Notes: generated by a model from the letters alone, not told the origin. A DNA stretch of 17,303 bases from DALYDK01 sp964415715 (GCA_964415715.1 CAYQBK010000093.1:1-17303); one strand, 5' to 3'; shown: positions 7,087 to 14,574, numbered from the stretch's first letter. Translations and numbers: made by a program.

Positions 7087-8731
7087 TAACGTATATTATA
7101 TTTATTTTATTTGTTTTGTTAGGCGTTTTATTCACCCAAAATGGGCTATAGTTAACTTTTACATCTTTAACACCTGGTAAAGATTTTATAGTGTCAGAGG
7201 TTTGCCGTGCATTTTTGCCTTTTATACTATCAGCTATCGCTGCCGAATCTTGTTTAAGTCCGGCTGTGACTTTAGTTTTAAGATTAAAAACTATATCTCC
7301 ATTTGGCTTGTTTTGGTTAACGGTCAGTGTGGCCTTGGAAAGACCGGTATCAAGAATAGTTTGATTGCCTCCAGCCTGTTTACTAGCCTGCTCAGTGACT
7401 AGCTGGTTGAGTGACTTTGAATTTACGCCCGACATCGTATATTGCGTTTTGGCGGTTGCAGTAACCTCAGTGCTTTCTGCGCTAACAGCTGGAGAACAAG
7501 TATTAGTCAGTGTTTTTGACTGAAAAGTATCAATACTAGCAACAACACCTTCGGATTCAAAATCAGATAAAAGTTTCTTTTTATATTCATCAGCATTTAG
7601 TCCACTCTGTAATGTGTCTTTGGCCTTGGAGCAGTCAGCCTGTGAAACTATCTTAGTTATTTTATCTTGACCACCCCCCATACTGCCACCAATACCAATA
7701 ACTTTGGAGGGATCTGTGATGGCAGAAAATGAAAAACTTCGACCACTACTTAGATTATACTGACTTCCAACACCACTTGAAGTAACAGCTACCGTTGCCT
7801 TGCCTGCACTTGAGCTATTTGTTTTACAACTCGATGATGAACCGGTAAATTTAGGTATTGATACTGCTTCATTACTAGTGAATGTTGCAGTCCCGCTACT
7901 GATAGGTGTTGTAAATGCGGTACCAGCAGGCAAAGTGAAGCCATCTGAATAATCACAGTTGTATATAGTAATACTGCCCGAAGCCTTGGTGCCATCGTTT
8001 CTTTCACCGGTGGCTGGCGCCTTGGCTGTATCTGTTTTTTCGATAGTTTTGGTTTGCAGAGCAAATTGTTGCTGGCTGGTATTGTCTGTTTTAAGATCAG
8101 AGCTAGCAGTGATTTGGGTGTTTATATCAAGTGTTTGAGTGTCGGAGGTGATGGTTATTTTGGCTTTTGGCAAAACAAAATAAGCAAAATATCCCGCTAC
8201 CACTAAGGCGATAAATACACCAGCAATGATAAACATTTTATTTCGAAAACTATCAAAGTTTGGAACTTTGAGTTTCTTGTCTTTTTTTTGGTTTTTGGTT
8301 TGAGTATTTTTTGGCTTTTTGGTTTTTGAGGCTGGCATGGTCATCGTTTCAACTTCGTCTTCGTCAGTGAGCTCTTCACTTGATTTTGATTCAGGGGAGG
8401 TACCAATCTCTTCAACTTCTTCAACCTCAGGGCTAGCAACTAGTGTGGAATCAACGGATGGAATTGCTGGTTTTGACTGTAAAGTCTTAGCTGCATACAT
8501 TCCAGCCATGCCTGCTATTTGCAATATAGCAGGTTCACTTGTTACTAAAACAAGCTTCTTTTTGGCCCCGTTAGCGGTTTTATTTAATATTTTTAGATTA
8601 ACTGAGCTTTGAAGTGTTGGGCAACGTTTAGGTAGCACCAATGCAACAACAGCTGAGCTACTAGCCGTAACTTTGTCGGTAATGCTTGTTATCTCATCAT
8701 CTGGATCTATGTATATTACATCTTTGTTCAT
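7073..8731 (-). CDS. Bitopic membrane protein with exported beta-rich (baseplate J-like) domain, conserved-hypothetical type
   Basis: This 552-residue protein has an N-terminal globular cytoplasmic domain (about 1-92) with LVLPKR (31-36) and KKLVLVTSEP (58-67). An acidic then Lys-rich linker (about 100-160) leads to one transmembrane helix (167-187). A large exported region of about 365 residues, rich in Ser, Thr, Gly and beta-strand patterns, completes the protein. The segment with DGFTLPAGTAFTT resembles the baseplate J/gp47-like domain often annotated in CPR membrane proteins. That is a resemblance, not proof of any phage or injection role. Four exported Cys may form disulfides. The start overlaps the FtsA/PilM-like gene by 4 nt (ATGA), and the end overlaps ruvX by 14 nt. 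The layout (actin-like ATPase plus bitopic partner) recalls PilM-PilN or FtsA-divisome pairs. Function unknown. Confidence 0.8.
   Translation of the reverse strand: MNKDVIYIDPDDEITSITDKVTASSSAVVALVLPKRCPTLQSSVNLKILNKTANGAKKKLVLVTSEPAILQIAGMAGMYAAKTLQSKPAIPSVDSTLVASPEVEEVEEIGTSPESKSSEELTDEDEVETMTMPASKTKKPKNTQTKNQKKDKKLKVPNFDSFRNKMFIIAGVFIALVVAGYFAYFVLPKAKITITSDTQTLDINTQITASSDLKTDNTSQQQFALQTKTIEKTDTAKAPATGERNDGTKASGSITIYNCDYSDGFTLPAGTAFTTPISSGTATFTSNEAVSIPKFTGSSSSCKTNSSSAGKATVAVTSSGVGSQYNLSSGRSFSFSAITDPSKVIGIGGSMGGGQDKITKIVSQADCSKAKDTLQSGLNADEYKKKLLSDFESEGVVASIDTFQSKTLTNTCSPAVSAESTEVTATAKTQYTMSGVNSKSLNQLVTEQASKQAGGNQTILDTGLSKATLTVNQNKPNGDIVFNLKTKVTAGLKQDSAAIADSIKGKNARQTSDTIKSLPGVKDVKVNYSPFWVNKTPNKTNKINIIYVNGTN
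7095..7100 (-). promoter_or_regulatory. TATAAT -10 hexamer just upstream of ruvX (leaderless promoter candidate)
   Basis: A perfect TATAAT on the minus strand lies 8 nt before the ruvX ATG, the same spacing as at obg. It falls within the 3' end of the upstream coding sequence. No Shine-Dalgarno sequence is present. Confidence 0.35.
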
Positions 8732-10014
8732 ATTTTTAGCATCCTATTTATTCTATCGCGCATGCTACCAGATGGGGCATCTAACTGTAACAAGGTATCC
8801 ATACCAACACGCAATAAACCCATGGCTGTAATATATGTGTGATCCTCAATAATATCAGTTGTATCATGGATGCCAACAACCTGATTAGGTTTAATCAATT
8901 GTATTGTAGGCTTTTTTGTAAATGGCAGTTCCTGATACCAACTTGAGCTAATTAATTGGTCTGTCATCGTACTCAAACTCGATCCTCCGCCACATAAAAG
9001 TAGTCGATTTGGCAAATGATCAAGGTGATTAAACTCTTCTAAGCCCAACACAAGACCATTGAGCCAAACAGAACTGGTTTTGTTTAATGCAACTTCAACT
9101 GGCTTGATTTTATGTTCGGGCATTTTATCGGTTTTTAAGCCCACTTTTAAAGCTTCGGCTTTTTCGTATTCAATATCTAAATCACGGGCGATTGATTTAG
9201 TAAAAGCCCGGCCACCAATACCAAACATCACCGTACCCTCTACGCCACCTTCATTAACAACTGCAATATCTGAAGTTCCACCACCAACATCAACCAATAT
9301 AGCACTAAGGCTAGCATTTGGGTCATCACCAATGACGGCACGAGCAACCGCAAACGGTTCAGCCGCCACTGTTAACAAATCTAGATCTAGTTGTTCTGCT
9401 ACCCGTTCTATGGCACCAATATGAACTAACGGCGCGAAAGCAGTATATAACTGAATAAGTATATTTTTTCCTTGAAAACCTATTGGGTTAGTCACGCCAT
9501 AGCCATCTATCTCAATAGAGATCAAGGCGCTATTGACCAATCTCAAACCTATATCTTTACCACCAGTCTCTAAAGATAACTGCTTTTTTGCATTTGCCTC
9601 GGCTTTATCCTGAACGAGTGAAAATATTCTATCGATTTCATCAATATCAATCTCCTTATTGGGGTCTTTGCGTGAAAATCTAACAGCTGTAGTACTACCC
9701 TTAACCAGTTCACCTGCGATACCAATAACAGCACTCCTTGCACTGCCTCCAGCCATTTTTTCAGCGGTCGCCAAAGCACTATCGCAGTTAGCAACAACTG
9801 ATGCAATATCAGCTATAGCCCCAGCATTCATATCAGACAGGGACTGGTGTTCACGACCAACACCAATAATCTCAATATTTTCATTATCGTCAATTCGGGC
9901 TATTAAGGCTTTAACAAATTCTGTACCGATATCAAGCCCAACCATTAACCTGTCATCTGAACTTGAGCTAGCAGACTTAATACCTTCTTTAACTTTTTTT
10001 AGTTTACTAAACAT
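8728..10014 (-). CDS. FtsA/PilM-like actin-fold ATPase (SHS2-containing)
   Basis: This 428-residue protein belongs to the FtsA/PilM branch of the actin-like ATPases, which sit on the inner face of the membrane and assemble division or pilus machinery. The phosphate-1 motif is VGLDIGTEFVKA (25-36). The phosphate-2 motif is LVDVGGGTSDIAVV (240-253). IGGRAFTKSIA (266-276) is the connecting block shared by FtsA and PilM, and LLCGGGSSL (339-347) is the adenosine motif. The region at about 95-180 fits the SHS2 (1C) subdomain. Length favours FtsA (about 420) over PilM (about 350), but I do not see a clear C-terminal amphipathic membrane-binding helix. The gene is first in an operon with overlapping ATGA junctions. 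The ATG at 10014 has no Shine-Dalgarno sequence, and TAAAAT with an upstream TG lies at 10031-10026. Confidence 0.85.
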   Translation of the reverse strand: MFSKLKKVKEGIKSASSSSDDRLMVGLDIGTEFVKALIARIDDNENIEIIGVGREHQSLSDMNAGAIADIASVVANCDSALATAEKMAGGSARSAVIGIAGELVKGSTTAVRFSRKDPNKEIDIDEIDRIFSLVQDKAEANAKKQLSLETGGKDIGLRLVNSALISIEIDGYGVTNPIGFQGKNILIQLYTAFAPLVHIGAIERVAEQLDLDLLTVAAEPFAVARAVIGDDPNASLSAILVDVGGGTSDIAVVNEGGVEGTVMFGIGGRAFTKSIARDLDIEYEKAEALKVGLKTDKMPEHKIKPVEVALNKTSSVWLNGLVLGLEEFNHLDHLPNRLLLCGGGSSLSTMTDQLISSSWYQELPFTKKPTIQLIKPNQVVGIHDTTDIIEDHTYITAMGLLRVGMDTLLQLDAPSGSMRDRINRMLKI

Positions 10015-10025
10015 AGCTTAGTGAT

Positions 10026-10034
10026 ATTTTAGCA
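10026..10034 (-). promoter_or_regulatory. Extended -10 promoter candidate for the FtsA/PilM-like operon
   Basis: The minus strand reads TGCTAAAAT (10034-10026), an extended -10 pattern (TGn-TAAAAT). It ends 11 nt before the ATG at 10014, so the leader would be only about 5 nt. No consensus -35 is visible, which extended -10 promoters can tolerate. Confidence 0.4.
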
Positions 10035-10133
10035 CAAGTGTTTTATCTATTGCTACAATAACCAACAACCCCTGCTCGACAAAACAACAACTGCAAATAT
10101 ATACTCGACCAAAGTTTTATATGAGTCGCGAGC

Positions 10134-10192
10134 AGTTTTATCTGATATAAGGTGCTCAAGGTCACATTGACAGCAGAAAAACTAGTTGTGAC
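10134..10192. repeat. Copy A of a duplicated hairpin core
   Basis: This stretch shares an ordered set of blocks with 10264-10325: TTTTATCTGA, then GGTGC, then CACATTGAC, then GCA followed by an A-run. The sequence between the blocks varies. Flanking AGTTTT (10134-10139) and AAAACT (10177-10182) form a stem in this copy. A shorter TTTATCTGA occurs again at 10369-10377. Confidence 0.55.
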
Positions 10193-10206
10193 CAAAAAAA
10201 TAGTTT

Positions 10207-10369
10207 ACTCGACTTACGCAAAACCTCGTCTCTAGCTGAGCTAGTTTCGGATGAGTTAAAACTGATTTTATCTGAAGGAGGGGTGCCCGTAGGCACATTG
10301 ACGGCAAAAAAATCAGTTTTAGCCGGTCGAAATAGTTCAGATAGGGCAGGGATTTTGCGTAAGTAGAGT
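10207..10369. mobile_element. 163-bp long-stem palindromic element (MITE-like or structured RNA), copy B of the core
   Basis: The outer arms are ACTCGACTTACGCAAAA (10207-10223) and TTTTGCGTAAGTAGAGT (10353-10369), which match at 16 of 17 positions when inverted. Nested inside are CTGAGCTAGTTTCG (10236-10249) against CGAAATAGTTCAG (10328-10340), a perfect 13-bp pair TAAAACTGATTTT (10257-10269) with AAAATCAGTTTTA (10309-10321), and an apical hairpin GTGCC/GGCAC (10283-10287/10292-10296). The collinear nested pairs give one long hairpin on either strand. Terminal inverted repeats without a gene fit a MITE, but I see no clear target duplication, so a structured RNA or attachment-type site remains possible. 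Confidence 0.5.
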
Positions 10370-10445
10370 TTATCTGAATCAATGATTCCAGTGTAAATCG
10401 ACTAAATAGTTCTTGTATTTAGTTTCTCATAAACCATGAAATAGG

Positions 10446-11486
10446 TTAATTAGTCACAATAATACCACCACCAATAACATGATCACCGTCATAGACAACT
10501 GCAGACTGCCCGGTATTGATAGCTTTAGCAGAATTGTCTAGCAATACCTTAACTTCCCCTTTCAACTGAATGTGTCCACCTAACAATGGTCCTCGGTGGC
10601 GAAGTCTAACCTGGTATTTTTTACTAGATTTAGGCTGGCCCGCTAGCCAGTGAGTATTTTTTAAACTAAAATCCTGCACCCACAAACGTGAATCATCTAT
10701 TTTGGTTGAAACATACACAATATTTTTGGTCAAATCTTTATCAACCACATAATATGGCAAACCTCCGCCCACATTTAGCCCGTGTCGTTGACCAATGGTG
10801 TAGAATATTGCTCCGTCGTGTTGACCAATTTCTATACCAAATTGATCAAGTATTGGACCTGGTTTGGTATCAACATATTGATTTAGAAAATCCTTTATCC
10901 CTACCTTGCCCACAAAGCATATGCCCATACTTTCTTTTTTAGAGGCAGTTACCAACTGCTTCCCACTGGCTATTTGACGTACTTCAGTTTTTAGATATTC
11001 TCCGAGTGGAAACAGGGTTTTATCTAAAGCCTTGTTGGTGACACGATACAAAAAGTATGTCTGATCCTTGGTTTGATCCTTGGCAGTGTATAGTTGACCG
11101 TTTTTAACCCTGGCATAGTGCCCAGTTGCCACAAAATCAGCTCCCTGTTCAAGTGACATATCTAAAAATAATTTAAACTTTATTTCCTGGTTACACATAA
11201 TATCTGGGTTGGGTGTATAGCCAAGTTTGTACTCATCTATCATGTACTGAACAACTCTTTGAAAATATTGTTTTTCAAAATCAAACATTTTAAACTCTAT
11301 ACCAAGCTGTACGGCAACTCTTTTGGCATCTTGGTAGTCTTCACGCCAGGGGCATTCAAAACCTGGCAAATTTTTACTCCAGTTTTTCATATATACACCA
11401 ACCACTCTGTAACCAGCATCTCGCAACAAAGATGCAGCCACAGAGCTATCAACGCCACCAGATAAACCTACATAAACTGTACTCAT
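10446..11486 (-). CDS. mnmA: tRNA-specific 2-thiouridylase MnmA
   Basis: MnmA uses ATP and a persulfide sulfur to thiolate U34 of tRNA-Lys, -Glu and -Gln. The PP-loop SGGVDSS is at 9-15. The two catalytic cysteines are present as C98 (PDIMCNQEIKF) and C190 (MGICFVG), with TGHYAR (121-126), DQTYFLYRV (141-149) and the GQRHGLNVGGGLPYYVVDKD block (232-251). The 346-residue length is slightly below E. coli MnmA (368). The ATG at 11486 has no Shine-Dalgarno sequence. An extended -10 TGTTAATAT (11502-11494) ends 7 nt before it, suggesting a leaderless transcript. A seven-codon ATG reading frame (11513-11490) lies between the preceding stop and this start and ends in TAG 3 nt before the ATG. Confidence 0.96.
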   Translation of the reverse strand: MSTVYVGLSGGVDSSVAASLLRDAGYRVVGVYMKNWSKNLPGFECPWREDYQDAKRVAVQLGIEFKMFDFEKQYFQRVVQYMIDEYKLGYTPNPDIMCNQEIKFKLFLDMSLEQGADFVATGHYARVKNGQLYTAKDQTKDQTYFLYRVTNKALDKTLFPLGEYLKTEVRQIASGKQLVTASKKESMGICFVGKVGIKDFLNQYVDTKPGPILDQFGIEIGQHDGAIFYTIGQRHGLNVGGGLPYYVVDKDLTKNIVYVSTKIDDSRLWVQDFSLKNTHWLAGQPKSSKKYQVRLRHRGPLLGGHIQLKGEVKVLLDNSAKAINTGQSAVVYDGDHVIGGGIIVTN

Positions 11487-11493
11487 AAACTAT

Positions 11494-11502
11494 ATATTAA
11501 CA
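11494..11502 (-). promoter_or_regulatory. Extended -10 promoter candidate for mnmA
   Basis: TG-T-TAATAT on the minus strand ends 7 nt before the mnmA ATG, so transcription would begin at or next to the A of the start codon. It lies in the 30-nt gap after the upstream surface gene and would let mnmA be expressed independently of that locus. Confidence 0.45.
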
Positions 11503-11516
11503 GCAAAAGTCATAAA

Positions 11517-12425
11517 CTAGAAAGGATCTTCGCCTTTCATAAATTTTCTTTTTATACGTTTTAGTTCAAATTTTTTACCTAGCCAAAAAGTAGCCACAAT
11601 TAATGGTATGGATATTATGGCTGGTTGCCACATGACAATAGTTTTTGGTTTGGCAGTATTGGCTGAAGCACCAGCTACGGCACCATCTTTGACTTCTCCA
11701 TTGCATATTGCAGTTAACTGCAAATAGGCGACCATGCCATTTTTATCAATAACTTTTAAAAGTGCTCTGTATATACCAGATTTTTCATATTTATGTTTAA
11801 CACTAAATTCACCGACAGTTGGAGCGGAATATACATCCATACTACTACCATCTCCCCAGTCAACACTAACGGCATAGGGAGATGTGCCACCAGATATAAT
11901 CACAGGCCAGGTTAGTAGATCATTGGGGTTTGCTCCTTTTCGAGTATAGTTTGTGGTGACAGTCAACCTGCTAGTTAGCGCACCTGGTCCGTTTTCACTA
12001 TAAGTAACGTTAACGATATTTGAGTCTGGGCTAGCCTGATCAAGCTGATCATAACCTCTAGCTACCAGCTCATTTACACCAGTAAACAAATCGGTAATTA
12101 TTGAGTAACTATTATTTTTACATTGATCAGAACCAGTAAAAACGTTATTTTTAAATAATTTTATCAACACATCACCACTACAGACACCAGACACTGTAAT
12201 GGGCAATGATGTTAGAGAGAGTCCGTTAGTTGGTATGGAAATTGTAGGTGCATTTTTTGGCGCGGGTGCACTTATTTTTCCCTCTAGCCCTACACCACCA
12301 TTTTGTGGGTTTTCTACTGCGTGTGAAGCATGGCTAATGCCAAATATTAGACAAACGGCCACCGTCAATACACATGTGATTACAAATTTATAATCAATTG
12401 TATTTATCTGGTGACCGTAAGTCAT
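11517..12425 (-). CDS. Membrane-anchored exported protein with Ig-like and PKD domains
   Basis: This 302-residue protein is predicted to be exported and held by a C-terminal helix. A signal peptide (about 13-36, ending ASHA) is followed by an Ig-like domain (about 59-142) with one potential disulfide (C82-C102). A PKD domain (about 150-242) follows, with the typical VDWGDGSS (188-195) and HKYEKSGIYRALLKVIDKNG (211-230). A transmembrane helix (about 265-283) and a Lys/Arg-rich cytoplasmic tail complete it. PKD and Ig modules usually mediate protein or glycan contacts on the surface. The gene starts 16 nt after the DUF916-like gene and has only a weak GAG-type ribosome site, so it is probably co-translated. 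It is the last gene of the surface locus, before mnmA. Exact function unknown. Confidence 0.82.
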   Translation of the reverse strand: MTYGHQINTIDYKFVITCVLTVAVCLIFGISHASHAVENPQNGGVGLEGKISAPAPKNAPTISIPTNGLSLTSLPITVSGVCSGDVLIKLFKNNVFTGSDQCKNNSYSIITDLFTGVNELVARGYDQLDQASPDSNIVNVTYSENGPGALTSRLTVTTNYTRKGANPNDLLTWPVIISGGTSPYAVSVDWGDGSSMDVYSAPTVGEFSVKHKYEKSGIYRALLKVIDKNGMVAYLQLTAICNGEVKDGAVAGASANTAKPKTIVMWQPAIISIPLIVATFWLGKKFELKRIKRKFMKGEDPF

Positions 12426-12441
12426 TTGTTACTCTTTTCTA

Positions 12442-13455
12442 TTATCGACGTTTATGAGATGACGATCGACTTTTGCCTTTTTTCCGTCTAGCAAAAGTGT
12501 AGACGATACCAAATACTATAGCTACAAGTGCGACTGCTATTGTTACAATCATCCAGGTTGGCATTATAACAAATGATGTCTTGGCTGTAATAATATTTCC
12601 GCCATTACCATAGCTAAGCTCTGCAACCGCACTATATTTACCAGTACCTAAATCATCAATCTTCAACTCGTCAACAAACTTACGGGTTTGACCTGGCAAT
12701 ATTGAAACTGGGTTGACGTTCTTATCGTTGAATTCATATTCATTTATTAATTTGCTCCCTTTGTAAACACGGACCTTGCCATATGGCTTGATATAGGTGT
12801 TACCAGTATCTTTAATTTTAGTGACCAGGGCTACTTTTTTGGGGCTAATGAGTAGCTTGCCGGTTTTGACATTAGTCGGGCTAACATAATTGGCTGCCGA
12901 AAAGCTAACTAGGTTTGCATCTTCTTTAACACTTCCGGCAACATTTATGAGGTAAATAGTCGCCACACTACCAGTGATATTAACCTGTTGACCGTCGCTT
13001 TGATTTTTTTCAGGCAATATCCGTATCGCGCCAATATAGGCTCCAGGGTTGGCGTTGTTTGGAATTGTTAACACTACATCTAAATCTTTTTTATCACCCG
13101 GCTGACCACTAGGTGCTAGTTTAAAAGCTGGTATTGGAGCAACGAGTGATTTAAAATTATTGGAATATTGATTTTTATTGTCCAAATCAATACCAAAATT
13201 ACCGTCTTCTCCAGTTGCGCCACCATTGTAGGCTTCGGCCTTGGCGCTAACTTCATTGTTAGTGGTATTAGTAACGTATATTTTTAGTTTTTTAACTTCG
13301 CCCTTATTCAAGACTAACTCTTCTTTTACGGGAGATATCTTAAATCCATCACCAGAACCTTGTTGAGCCTTTACTACCGATACAGCAGTGACTAAACCAA
13401 TAGTTGCTACAGCAACTAGACTAACCTTAAAGATATTAATAAACTTCAACACCAT
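12442..13455 (-). CDS. Membrane-anchored DUF916-like (WxLIP-type) surface protein
   Basis: This 337-residue protein has a signal peptide (about 1-30, ending VVKA). An Ig-fold domain follows that resembles DUF916 (peptidoglycan-binding part of WxLIP proteins), starting FKISPVKEELVLNKGE (38-53) and containing the IPNNANPGAYIGAIRI block. A second beta domain corresponds in position to DUF3324. A transmembrane helix (about 301-321) and a strongly basic tail end the protein. DUF916/WxLIP proteins bind peptidoglycan and hold partner surface proteins, and the fold also recalls pilus chaperones. It sits between three exported beta proteins and the PKD protein, as expected for the anchor or chaperone of that set. 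An AGGAG (13461-13457) is only 1 nt from the ATG, so TTG at 13449, at 7-nt spacing, may be the real start. Confidence 0.78.
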   Translation of the reverse strand: MVLKFINIFKVSLVAVATIGLVTAVSVVKAQQGSGDGFKISPVKEELVLNKGEVKKLKIYVTNTTNNEVSAKAEAYNGGATGEDGNFGIDLDNKNQYSNNFKSLVAPIPAFKLAPSGQPGDKKDLDVVLTIPNNANPGAYIGAIRILPEKNQSDGQQVNITGSVATIYLINVAGSVKEDANLVSFSAANYVSPTNVKTGKLLISPKKVALVTKIKDTGNTYIKPYGKVRVYKGSKLINEYEFNDKNVNPVSILPGQTRKFVDELKIDDLGTGKYSAVAELSYGNGGNIITAKTSFVIMPTWMIVTIAVALVAIVFGIVYTFARRKKGKSRSSSHKRR

Positions 13456-13479
13456 ACTCCTATTTATTTTATAATTGAT

Positions 13480-13496
13480 TATGCTTTTAAAGCATA
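13480..13496. repeat. Short palindrome between two surface genes
   Basis: ATGCTTT and AAAGCAT flank a single T, forming a 7-bp AT-rich inverted repeat in the 51-nt gap between the 355-residue surface protein and the DUF916-like gene. It may be an mRNA processing or stability hairpin. It has no U-run that would make it a convincing terminator. Confidence 0.35.
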
Positions 13497-13506
13497 CTAT
13501 ATTTGA

Positions 13507-14574
13507 TTAAAAAGTTGCAAGTGTTGTGTATAAAATTGTGTTTGTATATATTCCAGGCTCCTGGTTTTTACTAACATTGACGATGTAACTTACTGTATAT
13601 TTGTTTTGAGACGTCTCATTTGAGCTAGAAGCAATAACATCATTATTAGTAAATTTGAACTTATTTGGCGTGTTATAGTCTGGAGTAGGCGACCCAACTC
13701 CATCACCAGACAAATCTTCGCCAACACCAGGATCTGTGTTATGTCTAAGGTTTATACCAAACTGAGATATACCCCGATTTGAACCTGTGGGAAAAGCAAG
13801 CTTAGTTATTGTGTTGTTACCAGATGTTGGTTCAGACCCAGTTACGGTGACCGTATAACCTGAATCTGCATTGGTGCCAACAATGAATTGAGATGAAGCA
13901 GTTGATGTATTGGTTGAGCTATATTCGCCAAAATTGAAATAATTTCCACTAGCACTAGAGCAGTCAAAAGCGCTAATAGCTAACCCGCTACAAAAAACTA
14001 AATATGGTGGCACTTCGGTAGATAGGCTAACAGGATTACTAATACTCATAGCAACCCCACCGACATCTGACAACAAACCAGTGCCGTCTGAAGAAGCATA
14101 CGTATATATTCTGGCATAAAAAGTTCCAACTACAGCCGGATTTGTTACGCCCGAAACACTAAACTGAATATTTTGTCCAGATATATAGCCACTATTTAGC
14201 CCAGATAAAATTAGTCGAGAGCTGGTTGTGTTTGGGTTGACTATATAATTGTTTGTTCCTAACTGATTTACCAGCACCCCCCCTACCCAGCTAAAGCCAT
14301 TTGCCGACACACAAGCAACCTGGTACATTGGGCTATTTGAGCATATTTCAACAACAACCGAGCCTATTGTCTGGTTTGAACTCAAAGTGAAGCCTATATC
14401 ATATTGAACTTTGGTAGCCGACGGTGCACTGCTAGATATATTGATAAACCGATTTTGCAGATAAGCCGCCGAACTATGGTTGCCAAAAGCACCAAAAATC
14501 AAAACGGATACTCCTAATATTAGGAGTATCCGCAGCATATATGTAACTTTTTTGTTGACAAATCGGTTAAGCAT
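13507..14574 (-). CDS. Exported beta-rich surface protein, third member of the local family
   Basis: This 355-residue protein has a signal peptide (about 1-37, ending SSAA) and no anchor. It is a distant relative of the two proteins encoded upstream. It shares the opening pattern (NRFINISSSAPSATKVQYDIGFT, written here as residues 41-63), a first Cys pair at C78/C88 matching C78/C92 of the paralogs, and the block VTNPAVVGTFYARIYTYAS (143-161). It also shares a C-terminal strand, PGIYTNTILYTTLATF, ending in Phe. A second Cys pair is C195/C205. No function can be named; fibre subunit or surface coat are the likeliest roles. The ATG at 14574 lacks a Shine-Dalgarno sequence, but TAAAAT (14586-14581) precedes it by 6 nt. 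A 28-bp palindrome lies within the signal-peptide codons. ATG at codon 13 is an alternative start. Confidence 0.78.
   Translation of the reverse strand: MLNRFVNKKVTYMLRILLILGVSVLIFGAFGNHSSAAYLQNRFINISSSAPSATKVQYDIGFTLSSNQTIGSVVVEICSNSPMYQVACVSANGFSWVGGVLVNQLGTNNYIVNPNTTSSRLILSGLNSGYISGQNIQFSVSGVTNPAVVGTFYARIYTYASSDGTGLLSDVGGVAMSISNPVSLSTEVPPYLVFCSGLAISAFDCSSASGNYFNFGEYSSTNTSTASSQFIVGTNADSGYTVTVTGSEPTSGNNTITKLAFPTGSNRGISQFGINLRHNTDPGVGEDLSGDGVGSPTPDYNTPNKFKFTNNDVIASSSNETSQNKYTVSYIVNVSKNQEPGIYTNTILYTTLATF
14505..14532 (-). terminator. 28-bp perfect palindrome with U-tract inside a signal-peptide coding region (terminator/attenuator-like)
   Basis: The arms CGGATACTCCTAAT (14505-14518) and ATTAGGAGTATCCG (14519-14532) are perfect inverted copies with no spacer. 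On the minus-strand RNA the stem is followed at once by TTTTGATTTTT. It begins 42 nt into the 355-residue surface gene, about 80 nt after the stop of the upstream paralog. It could end most transcripts from the upstream gene and let a fraction through. Confidence 0.5.

Larger units (their letters stand above)
10073..10423. repeat. Gene-free cluster of nested inverted repeats between mnmA and the FtsA-like operon
   Basis: The 431-bp interval 10015-10445 has no credible gene but is full of dyads. CTGCTCG (10073-10079) pairs with CGAGCAG (10129-10135). GGTCACA (10160-10166) pairs with TGTGACC (10186-10192). A long imperfect palindrome spans 10207-10369. ACTAAATA (10401-10408) pairs with TATTTAGT (10416-10423) and could be a weak end signal for mnmA. 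The arrangement suggests MITE- or REP-like elements, or a structured RNA. Confidence 0.6.

Noticed and set aside
10207..10369. Integron attC site
   Set aside because: The long hairpin is reminiscent, but the core GTTRRRY/RYYYAAC sites are not seen at the ends and there is no integrase or gene cassette.
10182..10382. 66-codon minus-strand reading frame between mnmA and the FtsA-like gene
   Set aside because: It lies wholly inside the nested inverted repeats, has no ribosome site, and its sequence follows the palindrome arms rather than any protein pattern.
10073..10423. CRISPR array
   Set aside because: The repeats are two diverged hairpin copies, not short identical repeats with regular unique spacers, and no cas gene is present.
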